DNA of 64,000 nt from an uncultured Alphaproteobacteria bacterium (GTDB taxonomy: Bacteria; Pseudomonadota; Alphaproteobacteria; Rhizobiales; Ancalomicrobiaceae): contig CALBKH010000107.1 in assembly GCA_937892955.1 (NCBI GenBank), positions 107,019-171,018 on the forward strand, in the 5' to 3' direction. Shown piece by piece: positions 1 through 8,548 of this stretch; the stretch's first letter is position 1, and each line of letters starts with the position of its first letter. The notes under the pieces are model-generated. The model saw only the letters and a list, made by a program, of their open reading frames with translations, made no database searches and was not told the DNA's origin. Made by a program: the position numbers and the translations under genes.

Positions 1-1
1 G

Positions 2-328
2 CGAAGTATCAGCTTCGTACTGATGTACCGCATCTTGTCCTTGCCAAACAACGCACGCGAAACTGACCGATATATATCTGCGTCGGCTGAACACTCGTTT
101 CCGCCCGATTACGATGAAATGTTTTCAGCTAGGCAGGAAGGTTATGCGCACCTTGGCCTAGAATCAGTGAATCTGGTAAAAGACCTACGGCGCGAATTTC
201 GATTGCCCGATACCCCCAAGAAGTTCTGGGACTGGGGCTGGGATATAGAGAAATTCTTCCAAGACAAATTAGCTGAATTTCAAAAACGCCGTCAGGCAAG
301 TGGCAAGAATGGGGGGCTTGAACTATGA
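2..328 (+). CDS. C-terminal part of an unidentified protein (cut by window start)
   Basis: The frame is open from the first bases of the window, with no stop before an internal ATG at 23, so this is probably the tail of a longer gene rather than a complete 101-aa protein. The visible part is polar, with a Trp-rich patch (KKFWDWGWDIEKFF) and a charged end. I do not recognise a family. Its TGA overlaps the ATG of the next gene as ATGA at 325-328, which implies translational coupling to the helicase and membership of the same operon. By position it is the first visible component of a helicase/nuclease module and might be a methyltransferase, specificity or sensor subunit; that is only inference. 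Confidence 0.6.
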   Translation, partial: RSISFVLMYRILSLPNNARETDRYISASAEHSFPPDYDEMFSARQEGYAHLGLESVNLVKDLRREFRLPDTPKKFWDWGWDIEKFFQDKLAEFQKRRQASGKNGGLEL

Positions 329-2379
329 CGGGCGAAAAGAAAGTCCCTTCTGTTTCGGTGCGATACGGCACGAACGGCAGCTCGACCAAGGCCAACGAGT
401 TCGGCATGCGGCCGATGCAGGAGCGCGCCTTCGAGAAACGGGGCGAGCAATATCTGCTGATCAAGTCGCCGCCGGCCTCGGGCAAAAGCCGCGCGCTGAT
501 GTTCATCGCGCTCGACAAGCTGGCCAATCAGGGCGTGAAGCAGGCCATCATCGTCGTGCCGGAAAAGTCCATCGGCTCCAGCTTTCATGACGAGCCGCTG
601 AGCAAGCACGGTTTCTGGGCCGACTGGCACGTCGAACCGAAGTGGAACCTGTGCGATGCGCCGGGCAACGACAATGGTGGCAAGGTCAATACGCTCGGCG
701 CCTTCCTCGAAAGCGGCGACAAGGTGCTGGTATGCACTCATGCTACCTTCCGCTTCGCCGTGGACAAGTTCGGGATCGAGGCCTTCGATGACCGGCTGAT
801 CGCGGTGGACGAATTCCACCATGTCTCGGCAAATCCCGACAACAAGCTCGGGCTGCATCTGGGCGAGTTTATCGCGCGCGACCGAGTTCATGTCATCGCG
901 ATGACCGGCTCCTATTTCAGGGGCGACGCCGAGGCCGTGCTCGCGCCGCAGGACGAAGGCAAGTTCGAGAGCGTCACCTACACCTATTACGAGCAGCTCA
1001 ACGGCTATCAGTATCTGAAGCAGCTCGACATCGGCTATTTCTTCTACTCGGACTCCTATGCCGACGACATCTTGAAGGTGCTGAATCCGGCCGAGAAGAC
1101 GATCATCCACATCCCGAACGTCAATTCGCGCGAGAGCACGAAAGACAAGATCAAGGAAGTCGAGCACATCATCGAGGAGCTGGGCGCGTGGCAGGGAACC
1201 GATCCCGCCACAGGCTTCCAGTTGGTGAAAACGGCCGAAGGCAGGACTCTGCGCATCGCCGATCTGGTCGATGACGATCCCGCCAGGCGCGACCGCGTGT
1301 CCGCCGCGCTGAAAGACGCAGATCAGAAGAACAATCGCGATCATGTCGACATCATCATCGCTCTTGGTATGGCGAAAGAAGGCTTCGACTGGATCTGGTG
1401 CGAGCACGCGCTCACCGTCGGCTATCGCTCCAGCCTGACCGAGATCGTGCAGATCATCGGCCGCGCCACCCGTGATGCGCCGGGCAAGACGCGCGCCCGC
1501 TTCTCGAACCTGATCGCCGAACCCGCTGCGGCCGACGACATCGTGACCGAGGCCGTCAACGACACGTTGAAGGCCATCGCCGCCAGCCTGCTGATGGAGC
1601 AAGTGCTGGCGCCACGCTTCGAGTTCAAGCCGAAGAATTCGCAGAGCGGCCCGACGCCGGGGTTCGATTACGGCGAGAACGGCTACGATCCGAACAAGTG
1701 CAATGTCGGCTTCAACGAGGAGTCCGGCAAATTCCAGATCGAGATCAAGGGGCTGGCCGCGCCGAAGAGCGAGGAAGCGACCCGCATCTGCCAGGAAGAC
1801 CTCAACGAAGTGATTGCGGCCTTCGTGCAGGACAAGACGACGATCGAGCGCGGCCTGTTCGACGAGGAGTTGGTGCCCGAGGAACTGACCCAGGTGCGCA
1901 TGGGCAAGATCGTCAAGGATAAGTTCCCGCATCTCGACGCCGAGGATCAGGAAGCCGTCCGCCAACATGCGGTCGCAGCGCTCAATTTGACCCAGAAAGC
2001 GAAGGAAGTCGCGGCCGGAAATTCGCTCGGCGAGGAAAAGGGCAACACTGCCTTCGTCGATGGTGTGCGCAAGTTCGCGATGGATGTGAAGGAGTTGGAC
2101 ATCGACCTGATCGACCGGGTCAATCCGTTCGGCGAGGCCTACGCCATCCTCGCCAAGACGATGAGCGAGGAAAGTCTGAAGCAGGTGGCCGCTGCCATCG
2201 CCGCCAAGCGCACCAGCCTGACCCCCGAAGAGGCTAAGGTGATCGCCAAGCGCGCCGTCGAGTTCAAGCGTGAGCGCGGGCGGCTGCCCTCGATCAGTTC
2301 GGCCGACGCCTGGGAAAAGCACCTTGCCGAAGGCGCCGCCGCATTTGTCCGCTTCAAGGATGAGGGCCGCTATGAGTGA
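325..2379 (+). CDS. DEAD/DEAH-box superfamily 2 helicase
   Basis: A 684-aa SF2 helicase/translocase. Walker A (PPASGKS) is near residues 49-55, the Walker B variant DEFHH near 162, a TGS motif III about 30 residues later, and motif VI (QIIGRATR) near 378. A segment with charged helices follows the second RecA domain, with no recognised nuclease domain. It starts at the ATGA overlap with the upstream gene, and its stop lies 5 bases past the start of the GIY-YIG gene (8-nt overlap). Such coupling to a nuclease suggests a DNA-translocating motor in a restriction-like or repair complex. It could also serve DNA repair alone. Helicase assignment is firm; the role is inferred. Confidence 0.9.
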   Translation: MTGEKKVPSVSVRYGTNGSSTKANEFGMRPMQERAFEKRGEQYLLIKSPPASGKSRALMFIALDKLANQGVKQAIIVVPEKSIGSSFHDEPLSKHGFWADWHVEPKWNLCDAPGNDNGGKVNTLGAFLESGDKVLVCTHATFRFAVDKFGIEAFDDRLIAVDEFHHVSANPDNKLGLHLGEFIARDRVHVIAMTGSYFRGDAEAVLAPQDEGKFESVTYTYYEQLNGYQYLKQLDIGYFFYSDSYADDILKVLNPAEKTIIHIPNVNSRESTKDKIKEVEHIIEELGAWQGTDPATGFQLVKTAEGRTLRIADLVDDDPARRDRVSAALKDADQKNNRDHVDIIIALGMAKEGFDWIWCEHALTVGYRSSLTEIVQIIGRATRDAPGKTRARFSNLIAEPAAADDIVTEAVNDTLKAIAASLLMEQVLAPRFEFKPKNSQSGPTPGFDYGENGYDPNKCNVGFNEESGKFQIEIKGLAAPKSEEATRICQEDLNEVIAAFVQDKTTIERGLFDEELVPEELTQVRMGKIVKDKFPHLDAEDQEAVRQHAVAALNLTQKAKEVAAGNSLGEEKGNTAFVDGVRKFAMDVKELDIDLIDRVNPFGEAYAILAKTMSEESLKQVAAAIAAKRTSLTPEEAKVIAKRAVEFKRERGRLPSISSADAWEKHLAEGAAAFVRFKDEGRYE

Positions 2380-3571
2380 CTTCGACCTTGAAGAGCTGCG
2401 CGACGAACTGGCTGATTTCGCTCAGCCGGAAAAGAAGAGTGGCCGCTCGCCGCGCGAGGAACGCATCATCGCGGGCTTCGAGGAAATCCAGCGTTTCATC
2501 GAAAAGAACGGCCATCCGCCCCAGCACGGCGAAAACGGCGACATCTTCGAGCGGCTTTATGCCGTTCGGCTCGATCGGCTGCGGGCGCTCGAAGAATGCA
2601 GGGCGCTCCTCACACCGTTTGATACCCAAGGGCTTCTGACCGGCGCGCCCAATGTCGATGTCGTTGCCGCAGATTCGATGGATGACGATGCCCTCATGGC
2701 CGAACTGGAAGGCGCGGCAGGTTCGTCAGACATTACGACGCTGCGCCATGTGCGGACCAGCGCCGAGAAGCGCGAAGCCGAGGAAATCGCCAGCAGGGAG
2801 AAATGCCCGGATTTCGAGAGGTTCAAACCCCTATTTCAGCAGGTGCAGGCAGATCTGGAAAGCGGCGTGCGCACGACACGGCGGTTCGTCAAGGCTGCGG
2901 GTTTCCTGAAAGCCGACATTCAGGTTGGTCAGTTTTTCATCCTTGGCGGCCAGACCGCATACGTCGCCGAGGTTGGCGAACCGATAAAGGCGCCGAACGG
3001 CGAAACCGACGCGCGGCTCCGGGTGATCTATTCCAATGGCACCGAGAGTGATCTGTTGCTGCGTTCGCTTCAGCGCGCCCTTTACAAGGATGAGGCTGGC
3101 CGGCGGATCACGGAACCGAGTGCTGGCCCATTGTTTGAAGATCAGACCGGCGACGGAGATGAGGCCAGCGGGACGATCTATGTGTTGCGAAGCAAATCCG
3201 ACAATCCGGTCGTGACCGCCAACCGGGAAATCCTGCACAAGATTGGTGTGACGGGCGGCAGCGTCGAGCGGCGCATCGCCAACGCCAAGATGGACCCAAC
3301 CTACCTGATGGCCGATGTCGAGATCGTTGCCACCTATGAATTATACAACATCAACCGCGCCAAGCTGGAAACGCTCATTCACAAGGTCTTTGGCGCAGCC
3401 CGTCTCGATGTTGAAATCAAGGATCGCTTTGGTCAACCGATCGTGCCGAAGGAATGGTTCCTGGTTCCCCTATTCGTCATTGATGAGGCGGTCAGGCGAA
3501 TTAGAGACGGCACGATCACGGGTCACGCTTATGACCCCAAAACAGCGCGGCTGGAGCGTCTCGCGTGCTGA
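2372..3571 (+). CDS. GIY-YIG (T5orf172-like) nuclease family protein
   Basis: A 399-aa protein. I chose the ATG at 2372, just inside the helicase end, because it gives a coupled start; an in-frame ATG at 2270 would bury about 110 bases in the helicase gene. Residues 1-120 are charged and probably helical. From about residue 265 there is a GIY-YIG-type fold of the T5orf172/Mug113 kind: GTIYVLRS, then KIGVTGG followed by R, and a later glutamate in the RAKLETLIHKVF helix. Members of this superfamily cut or nick DNA. With the upstream helicase it forms a likely DNA-targeting module. The family is probable, the exact substrate unknown. Confidence 0.8.
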   Translation: MSDFDLEELRDELADFAQPEKKSGRSPREERIIAGFEEIQRFIEKNGHPPQHGENGDIFERLYAVRLDRLRALEECRALLTPFDTQGLLTGAPNVDVVAADSMDDDALMAELEGAAGSSDITTLRHVRTSAEKREAEEIASREKCPDFERFKPLFQQVQADLESGVRTTRRFVKAAGFLKADIQVGQFFILGGQTAYVAEVGEPIKAPNGETDARLRVIYSNGTESDLLLRSLQRALYKDEAGRRITEPSAGPLFEDQTGDGDEASGTIYVLRSKSDNPVVTANREILHKIGVTGGSVERRIANAKMDPTYLMADVEIVATYELYNINRAKLETLIHKVFGAARLDVEIKDRFGQPIVPKEWFLVPLFVIDEAVRRIRDGTITGHAYDPKTARLERLAC

Positions 3572-3696
3572 TTTGTTGATGGCGCGCGGCTCGCGTGAAG
3601 TGGTTGGCGGAACCGGTGCAGTGGGGTGCTGTCATTGGTGCGATTTGAGTATGCCCAAAGAGCACTAGCGCAAGATTGGTTCGAATAGGTCACATT

Positions 3697-3741
3697 GACC
3701 ATTCAAAGCGAACCGATAGGATGAGACCATCCTAAGCGAAC
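3697..3741 (+). promoter_or_regulatory. Repeat-containing site upstream of resolvase (possible res site)
   Basis: Two 17-base direct repeats, GACCATTCAAAGCGAAC at 3697-3713 and GACCATCCTAAGCGAAC at 3725-3741, match at 15 of 17 positions and are spaced 28 bases apart. Between and over them lies a perfect inverted repeat TAGGATG-AGAC-CATCCTA (3717-3734). This sits 17 bases before the recombinase start, where serine resolvases usually have their recombination and autoregulatory site. The function is inferred from position and symmetry. Confidence 0.5.
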
Positions 3742-3757
3742 TGGGCGGCAACCGAAA

Positions 3758-4375
3758 ATGCACGCGCGGGCCTACCTCAGAGCTTCCACCGACCAACAGG
3801 ACGCTCTCCGCGCCAAGCAGCAGGTCTTCGACTTCGCCACGGAACGCGATATCCCGGTCGTCGGGCTCTATGTCGAGAACGAGAGCGGCGCCAAACTCGC
3901 TCGTCCGGAGCTGTTCCGACTTCTCGCCGATAGCCGCCCCGGCGACATTCTCTTGATCGAGCAGGTCGACCGTCTGTCGCGTCTGACTTCGGCCGACTGG
4001 CAACGGCTTCGATCGGAACTGGACGCCCGGCAGATCCGTGTGGTCGCTCTCGACCTGCCGACATCCTGGATGCAGACCTCCTCTGCCGACGAGTTCACGG
4101 CACGCATGTTCGCGGCGGTCAACGCGATGATGCTCGACGTTCTCGCAGCCGTCGCGCGAAAGGACTACGAGGACCGGCGCTGTCGCCAAGCGCAGGGGCA
4201 GGCTCGAGCCAAGGCGGAGGGCAAGTACACTGGGCGGGTCGAGAACGTGGCCCGAAATGCTGGCATCGCCACCATGCTTCAGGCCGGCGCATCGTGGTCG
4301 ACCATCCAAGCAGCGACAGGCTGCAGCCGCTCGACGATCGCCAAGATCGCAAAGCGGAAACTGGCAGCGAAGTAG
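3758..4375 (+). CDS. Serine recombinase (resolvase/invertase family)
   Basis: A 205-aa small serine recombinase. The N-terminal catalytic domain has YLRASTDQQDA with nucleophile Ser10, and later DRLSRLTSADW. The long E helix around residues 115-140 is followed by a C-terminal helix-turn-helix (ATGCSRSTIAKIAKR). Length and architecture fit Tn3-type resolvases and plasmid multimer-resolution enzymes. It stands alone with its own repeat-rich upstream site, and lies between the helicase/nuclease module and a decayed metal region, as expected for a mobile-element boundary. Whether it resolves cointegrates or inverts a segment cannot be told from sequence. Confidence 0.92.
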   Translation: MHARAYLRASTDQQDALRAKQQVFDFATERDIPVVGLYVENESGAKLARPELFRLLADSRPGDILLIEQVDRLSRLTSADWQRLRSELDARQIRVVALDLPTSWMQTSSADEFTARMFAAVNAMMLDVLAAVARKDYEDRRCRQAQGQARAKAEGKYTGRVENVARNAGIATMLQAGASWSTIQAATGCSRSTIAKIAKRKLAAK

Positions 4376-4448
4376 ACTAGGTGAAGATTGGAGTGGGATG
4401 CTCTTCGTCAGGGACCGGTGGCGTCCCGTAGCTGACGACAGAAGCTGA

Positions 4449-4631
4449 CGCTCCGGCGGCCACGACCTCGTCGTTCGCCGTGTCATCGAAGGCATTGACG
4501 GCAACGTTGAGTTCACTGCACCGTTGACCTAGATCACCGCCGCCGTCGTCGGCGTGATCCTGAACCTCGCTCTGTACTTTGGGGAGCAGGTGCGCGTAGA
4601 CCGTCGACTTCGAGCGTATCGAAGGTATTAA
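4449..4631 (+). pseudogene. chrA: chrA (chromate transporter) C-terminal remnant
   Basis: Translation in this frame gives the sequence ITAAVVGVILNLAL (4533 onward), which matches the conserved last membrane helix of ChrA chromate transporters. An in-frame TAG (4530-4532) precedes it, and the segment before that (VIEGIDGNVEFTAPLT) resembles the helix linker of ChrA. No start or upstream ChrA domains exist, and the end (after FGEQV) diverges into basic residues before a TAA. It is a short decayed relic, so this replicon once carried a chromate resistance gene. The match rests on memory of the family motif, not on a search. Confidence 0.65.
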
Positions 4632-4662
4632 TGTGCTGCTACACTTACTTCTAGGTGTCCTT

Positions 4663-5940
4663 TCAGAGCACAATCACCGGTGCGAAACCTCCGCCGATCG
4701 TGCGGAAATTCGTCGTCTGGCCCTGATAGATCCGTGCGGCAGCAAGGAGGACGTCACCACCGTGGGTGTAGAGGCGGATGTCGGCCTTGCGATCCATCGC
4801 CACCGTGTCGACGAGAACGTTGCGATGGCTCGGCTGAACCGAGCGCTGCGCGACGTGTCGGCCTTCGGAGACGATGTGCTCCCAGACGGTCGTGGTGATC
4901 TTGTCCCCGCGATAGACCGCCTTGCCGGCATGACCACCGAAGGGCTTGAAGAAGTAGGATTTCCGATCAGCCCAGAGAGCTTCGGCATCGGCTGCGGTCA
5001 ACCGGACGGTCGAAGGCACCGCGCCGAGGGCGGCGAGATCTTCGGCGGCGAGCCCGATTTGGGCCATCGCCACCGGATCCGACAGGAGAACGAGGTTGCG
5101 CTTGTCGGCGAAGAGGGCATGAGCGCGCGGCGCTGGGGTGACGACGACGTCTCCCGCCAGATACGCCGCGCGCAGAGACCGATGTTCCGGTCGTCCCAGA
5201 TCGAAATCGACGAGACGATTGTAGACGAGATCGATCGGGCGACCGTCCACCGTCAGTTTGCCCTCGTGGTGGAGGAGGTCGCGCGGATCGACGATCCGAC
5301 TCTCGATCCCGTGGTGCTCGAAAAGCGCCCGAGCGAGCTTGAACTCGGCGTGAAGTGGTTGCTCGAGCGGGGTGTCGTCGACGATGGCGATCGAGCGCAA
5401 GGTGGCGGTTGGTCTCTGGCGCCGCCATTCGCGCTCGAACATCGCCATGACGGCGGCTTCGAACTCCGGCAGTGACGGGCGGGCGATCGCCGGCTCCACC
5501 TCCGGACAACATGGTGATTGCGAGGTCGCCACCAGGGCACACAAGAAGGCGCCGCCGGCATTGGTGTTGATCTCGATGAGGCGCGGCCCCTCCGGGGTCA
5601 GATGAAAGTCATAACCGGTGAAGACCCCGATCGGGCCGAAATCGTGCCGGGCGATCTCTGGAGCCCACGAGAGCACGCGGGTGCGGTAACTCCCTGAACC
5701 GACGGCGTGTTCGACGGCCGCGACGACTGCGACCATGGCATCGTAGTCGGATCGGTCGACGAAGACGGGAACGGTCGAGAACAGGTTGGGCGAGACTTCA
5801 TTCGCCGAACCATCGCCGCTACGGCTAGCGAATTCGTCCGCGAGCCGAGCCTTGTCGATCTCGATGCAGAAGCAGTCTTCGTTGAGGCGATCGACCAGGG
5901 AGCGTCGATCGTGCGATCGAGGAACGTCGGACGTGCTCAT
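4663..5940 (-). CDS. ATP-grasp-like protein of unknown substrate, in metal-resistance context
   Basis: A 425-aa protein. I chose the ATG at 5940 because a GGAGG lies about a dozen bases upstream; an in-frame ATG at 5958 adds only six residues. It contains LIEINTNAGGAF near residue 130 and FFKPFGGHAGKAVYRG near 340, glycine- and acidic-rich segments of the kind seen in ATP-grasp ligases and glutathionylspermidine-synthetase-like proteins. The order of blocks suggests a permuted or divergent fold. It has no signal peptide or membrane helix, so it is probably cytosolic. It lies just downstream of the acr3 remnant and cadA on the same strand. A thiol-peptide or amino-acid ligase is possible; the substrate is unknown. 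Confidence 0.6.
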   Translation of the reverse strand: MSTSDVPRSHDRRSLVDRLNEDCFCIEIDKARLADEFASRSGDGSANEVSPNLFSTVPVFVDRSDYDAMVAVVAAVEHAVGSGSYRTRVLSWAPEIARHDFGPIGVFTGYDFHLTPEGPRLIEINTNAGGAFLCALVATSQSPCCPEVEPAIARPSLPEFEAAVMAMFEREWRRQRPTATLRSIAIVDDTPLEQPLHAEFKLARALFEHHGIESRIVDPRDLLHHEGKLTVDGRPIDLVYNRLVDFDLGRPEHRSLRAAYLAGDVVVTPAPRAHALFADKRNLVLLSDPVAMAQIGLAAEDLAALGAVPSTVRLTAADAEALWADRKSYFFKPFGGHAGKAVYRGDKITTTVWEHIVSEGRHVAQRSVQPSHRNVLVDTVAMDRKADIRLYTHGGDVLLAAARIYQGQTTNFRTIGGGFAPVIVL

Positions 5941-5985
5941 GTCTTTCAGCCTCCACACGGATCGACGATCGTGTCGATGTTTGCC

Positions 5986-6276
5986 TCAGGTCGGCGTCCG
6001 TTCATACCAGCCCTTCGAACGGTTCACGATCCAGACGACGGAAAGCATCACCGGCACCTCGATCAGGACGCCGACGACCGTCGCCAGCGCCGCGCCCGAC
6101 TGGAAGCCGAAGAGCGAGATAGCGGCGGCGACCGCCAGTTCGAAGAAGTTCGAGGCGCCGATCAGCGCCGACGGCCCGGCAACACAGTGCTCCTCGCCGG
6201 TCAGGCGATTGAGTAGATAGGCGAAGTCGGCGTTGAAGTAGACCTCGACGATCCGCAACCCCGCCCTCACTGCTGC
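5986..6276 (-). pseudogene. acr3: acr3/arsB-type arsenite efflux transporter, C-terminal fragment
   Basis: The readable part begins near VYFNADFAYLLNR and continues through SALIGASNFFELAV, GFQSGAALATVVG and EVPVMLSVV to NRSKGWYE. These are the conserved last three membrane helices and tail of ACR3 family arsenite permeases (full length about 350 aa). The first 250 or so residues are absent: the frame merges into unrelated sequence right at the end of cadA. The gene is therefore a truncation, most likely by a deletion or recombination that joined cadA directly to it. No arsR or arsC is visible nearby. Confidence 0.85.
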
Positions 6277-6281
6277 GTCGA

Positions 6282-8483
6282 TCAGCGCAACAATCGAAGC
6301 GCGTTGATCGTGACCAGCACGGTGGCGCCGGTGTCGGCGAGGATCGCCGGCCACAGACCGGTAAGGCCGGCCACCGTCGTGACGAGGAAGACCGCCTTCA
6401 ACCCCAGAGCGATGGTGATGTTCTGGCGGATCACCGCCATGGTCCGTCGCGACAGAGCGATCAGGCGAGCCACGTCGCCGACCCGGCCGTGGAGAACGGC
6501 GGCGTCGGCCGTCTCCAGCGCGACGTCGGTGCCCCCGCCCATGGCGATGCCGACGTCGGCGGCGGCGAGTGCCGGAGCGTCGTTGATGCCGTCGCCGACC
6601 TTGGCGACGACCTCGCCGCGCGCCTGGAGGTCGCGTACGATCGCGAGCTTGTCGGCCGGCAGGAGTTCGGCCCGCACCTCGAGCCCGAGGTCGTCGGCGA
6701 TCGCGGCGGCGGTGCGGCGATCGTCGCCGGTCAGCATCATCGGCGTCACGCCGAGTGCCCGCAGCGCCACGAGACCGGATCGTGCGTCGGGACGCGGTTC
6801 GTCGCGCATGGCGATCGCCCCGAGGATCTCGTCCCCGGCGGTCAGAAACGAAACGGTCTTGCCTTCCGCGACCAGACGCTCGACCAGCGCACGCTGATCG
6901 GTTGTCGGCGAGAACCGCTCCGTGACGGCGCCGACCGATCCGAAGAATATCTCTTCACCGCCGATGCGGCCGGCTACACCCTGCCCGGGGACCGCCTTGG
7001 CGGCGGCGAAGGGCGGGATCGGCACGCCGTCGGCCGCGGCCCGCGCCAGGACGGCGGTAGCGAGTGGATGGCTCGACCCCTCTTCCAGCGAGGCGGCGAG
7101 CGACAACACCTGCGTCTCCGGCCGACCGAAGGAGACGATGTCGGTGACGACCGGTTTGCCGGTGGTCAGGGTGCCGGTCTTGTCGAGCGCCGCCACGGTG
7201 ACCGAGCCGAGCCGCTCGAGCACCGCGCCGCCCTTCATCAGCAGGCCACGCCGCGCACCCGACGAAAGGGCGGAGGCGATTGCCGCCGGCGTCGAGATCA
7301 CCAGGGCGCAGGGACAGCCGATCAACAACAGGGCAAGGCCCTTGTAGATCCATTCGTGCCACGGGGCACCCACGAGGAGCGGGGGGACCAGCATCACCAC
7401 GGCGGCGACCGCGACCACGCCCGGCGTGTAGCGGCGGGCGAAGCGATCGACGAAGCGTTCGGTCGGCGCCTTGCTCTCCTGCGCCTCCTCGACCTGACGG
7501 ACGACGCGGGCAATGGTGTTGTCGTCGGCCGTCGCGGTGACGCGCACCCGCAACACGCCCTCGGTGTTGACGGTGCCGGCGAAGACCCCGTCGCCCGGAC
7601 GTTTGTGGACCGGAATGCTCTCACCGGTCACCGGAGCCTCGTCGACCGCCCCTTCGCCGGCGATGATCTCGCCGTCGGCGGCGATGCGGTCGCCGGGGCG
7701 GACGAGTAGGATCGCCCCGAGGCTCAGGCGATCGGCGGCGATCTCCGCCGTGCCGCCGCCGTCGCGTTCGACCAGTGCCGTCTTCGGCAGCAGCGTCGTC
7801 AGGCTTTCGATGCCGGCACGGGCCCGTCCGGCCGCGACCCCTTCGAGCAGTTCGCCGACGAGGAAGAGAAAGACGACCGTCGCCGCCTCCTCGCCCGCGC
7901 CGATCACCAGGGCTCCGATGGCGGCGACGGTCATCAGGGTCTCGATGGAGAAGGGCGTGCCGGCGAGCGCCGCGGCAATCGCTCGCCGAGCGATCGGGAC
8001 GAGGCCGACCGTCATGGCCACGGCGAAGGCCCAGCCCGACCAGGAGGGCGCGATCGATCCGGTGGCAAAGGCGATGGCCAAGGCAAGGCCGCTGGCGATC
8101 GTCAGACGAGCTTTCGGCATTCCCGCCCAACGACCGATCATCGAGTCTCGAAGGCGAGACGGTCCGCTCGTGGGATCGCGCGTGGCGTCGGCACGATCGT
8201 GGTCGCTCCGATCCTGGGCCTCGTCGCCGTCGATCGATCGACCGTCCAGAGGCTCCGCTTCGAACGGACCGATGGTGTACCCGAGCCCGACCACTCGCCG
8301 CTCCAGAGCCCGCAGGTCCGCTTCCGGAGCATGGGTCACCGCCAACAGGCGGGACGTCACCGAGACCGCGACGTCTTCGACGCCCGGGAGACGCCGCAGC
8401 GCCGTATCGATCTTCGCGGCGCAGGACGCGCAATCCATGCCGCCGACGCGGTAGCGGGTGTGGGAAGACGTGACGAGGGTCAT
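6282..8483 (-). CDS. cadA: Heavy-metal P1B-type ATPase (Zn/Cd/Pb exporter)
   Basis: A complete 733-aa inner-membrane pump exporting Zn2+, Cd2+ or Pb2+. It has an N-terminal HMA domain with GMDCASCA (residues 15-22) and a His/Asp-rich linker (about 78-105). The actuator loop has TGES (about 286-290). The metal-binding CPC is at 390-392 in helix 6, the phosphorylation site DKTGT at 434-438, an SSHP locus follows, and the hinge is GDGINDAP. CPC with SSHP and the HMA motif point to the ZntA/CadA group rather than copper pumps. It is transcribed divergently from the MerR regulator over a shared 65-base control region. The acr3 remnant abuts its 3' end. Confidence 0.95.
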   Translation of the reverse strand: MTLVTSSHTRYRVGGMDCASCAAKIDTALRRLPGVEDVAVSVTSRLLAVTHAPEADLRALERRVVGLGYTIGPFEAEPLDGRSIDGDEAQDRSDHDRADATRDPTSGPSRLRDSMIGRWAGMPKARLTIASGLALAIAFATGSIAPSWSGWAFAVAMTVGLVPIARRAIAAALAGTPFSIETLMTVAAIGALVIGAGEEAATVVFLFLVGELLEGVAAGRARAGIESLTTLLPKTALVERDGGGTAEIAADRLSLGAILLVRPGDRIAADGEIIAGEGAVDEAPVTGESIPVHKRPGDGVFAGTVNTEGVLRVRVTATADDNTIARVVRQVEEAQESKAPTERFVDRFARRYTPGVVAVAAVVMLVPPLLVGAPWHEWIYKGLALLLIGCPCALVISTPAAIASALSSGARRGLLMKGGAVLERLGSVTVAALDKTGTLTTGKPVVTDIVSFGRPETQVLSLAASLEEGSSHPLATAVLARAAADGVPIPPFAAAKAVPGQGVAGRIGGEEIFFGSVGAVTERFSPTTDQRALVERLVAEGKTVSFLTAGDEILGAIAMRDEPRPDARSGLVALRALGVTPMMLTGDDRRTAAAIADDLGLEVRAELLPADKLAIVRDLQARGEVVAKVGDGINDAPALAAADVGIAMGGGTDVALETADAAVLHGRVGDVARLIALSRRTMAVIRQNITIALGLKAVFLVTTVAGLTGLWPAILADTGATVLVTINALRLLR

Positions 8484-8511
8484 GGCGGCGGTCCTTGCTT
8501 CGACGTCGCCG

Positions 8512-8542
8512 ACGCTACATCCTCCAGCGACTAGAGGAGCAA
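8512..8542 (-). promoter_or_regulatory. MerR-type operator-promoter for cadA
   Basis: On the minus strand, a -35-like TTGCTC (8537-8542) and a -10-like TAGCGT (8512-8517) are separated by 19 bp, the over-long spacer characteristic of MerR-activated promoters. A dyad CCTCCAG-CGA-CTAGAGG (8521-8537, 6 of 7 paired) fills the spacer, and its half-sites resemble ZntR/CadR/PbrR operators. The regulator would bind here, repress without metal and untwist the DNA when metal binds. It lies only 7 bases from the regulator start, so it probably also autoregulates. Confidence 0.8.
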
Positions 8543-8548
8543 GTGCAA

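Noticed and set aside
292..2322. 676-codon open frame opposite the helicase gene
   Set aside because: It lies fully antisense to a gene with clear helicase motifs and has shadow-type composition.
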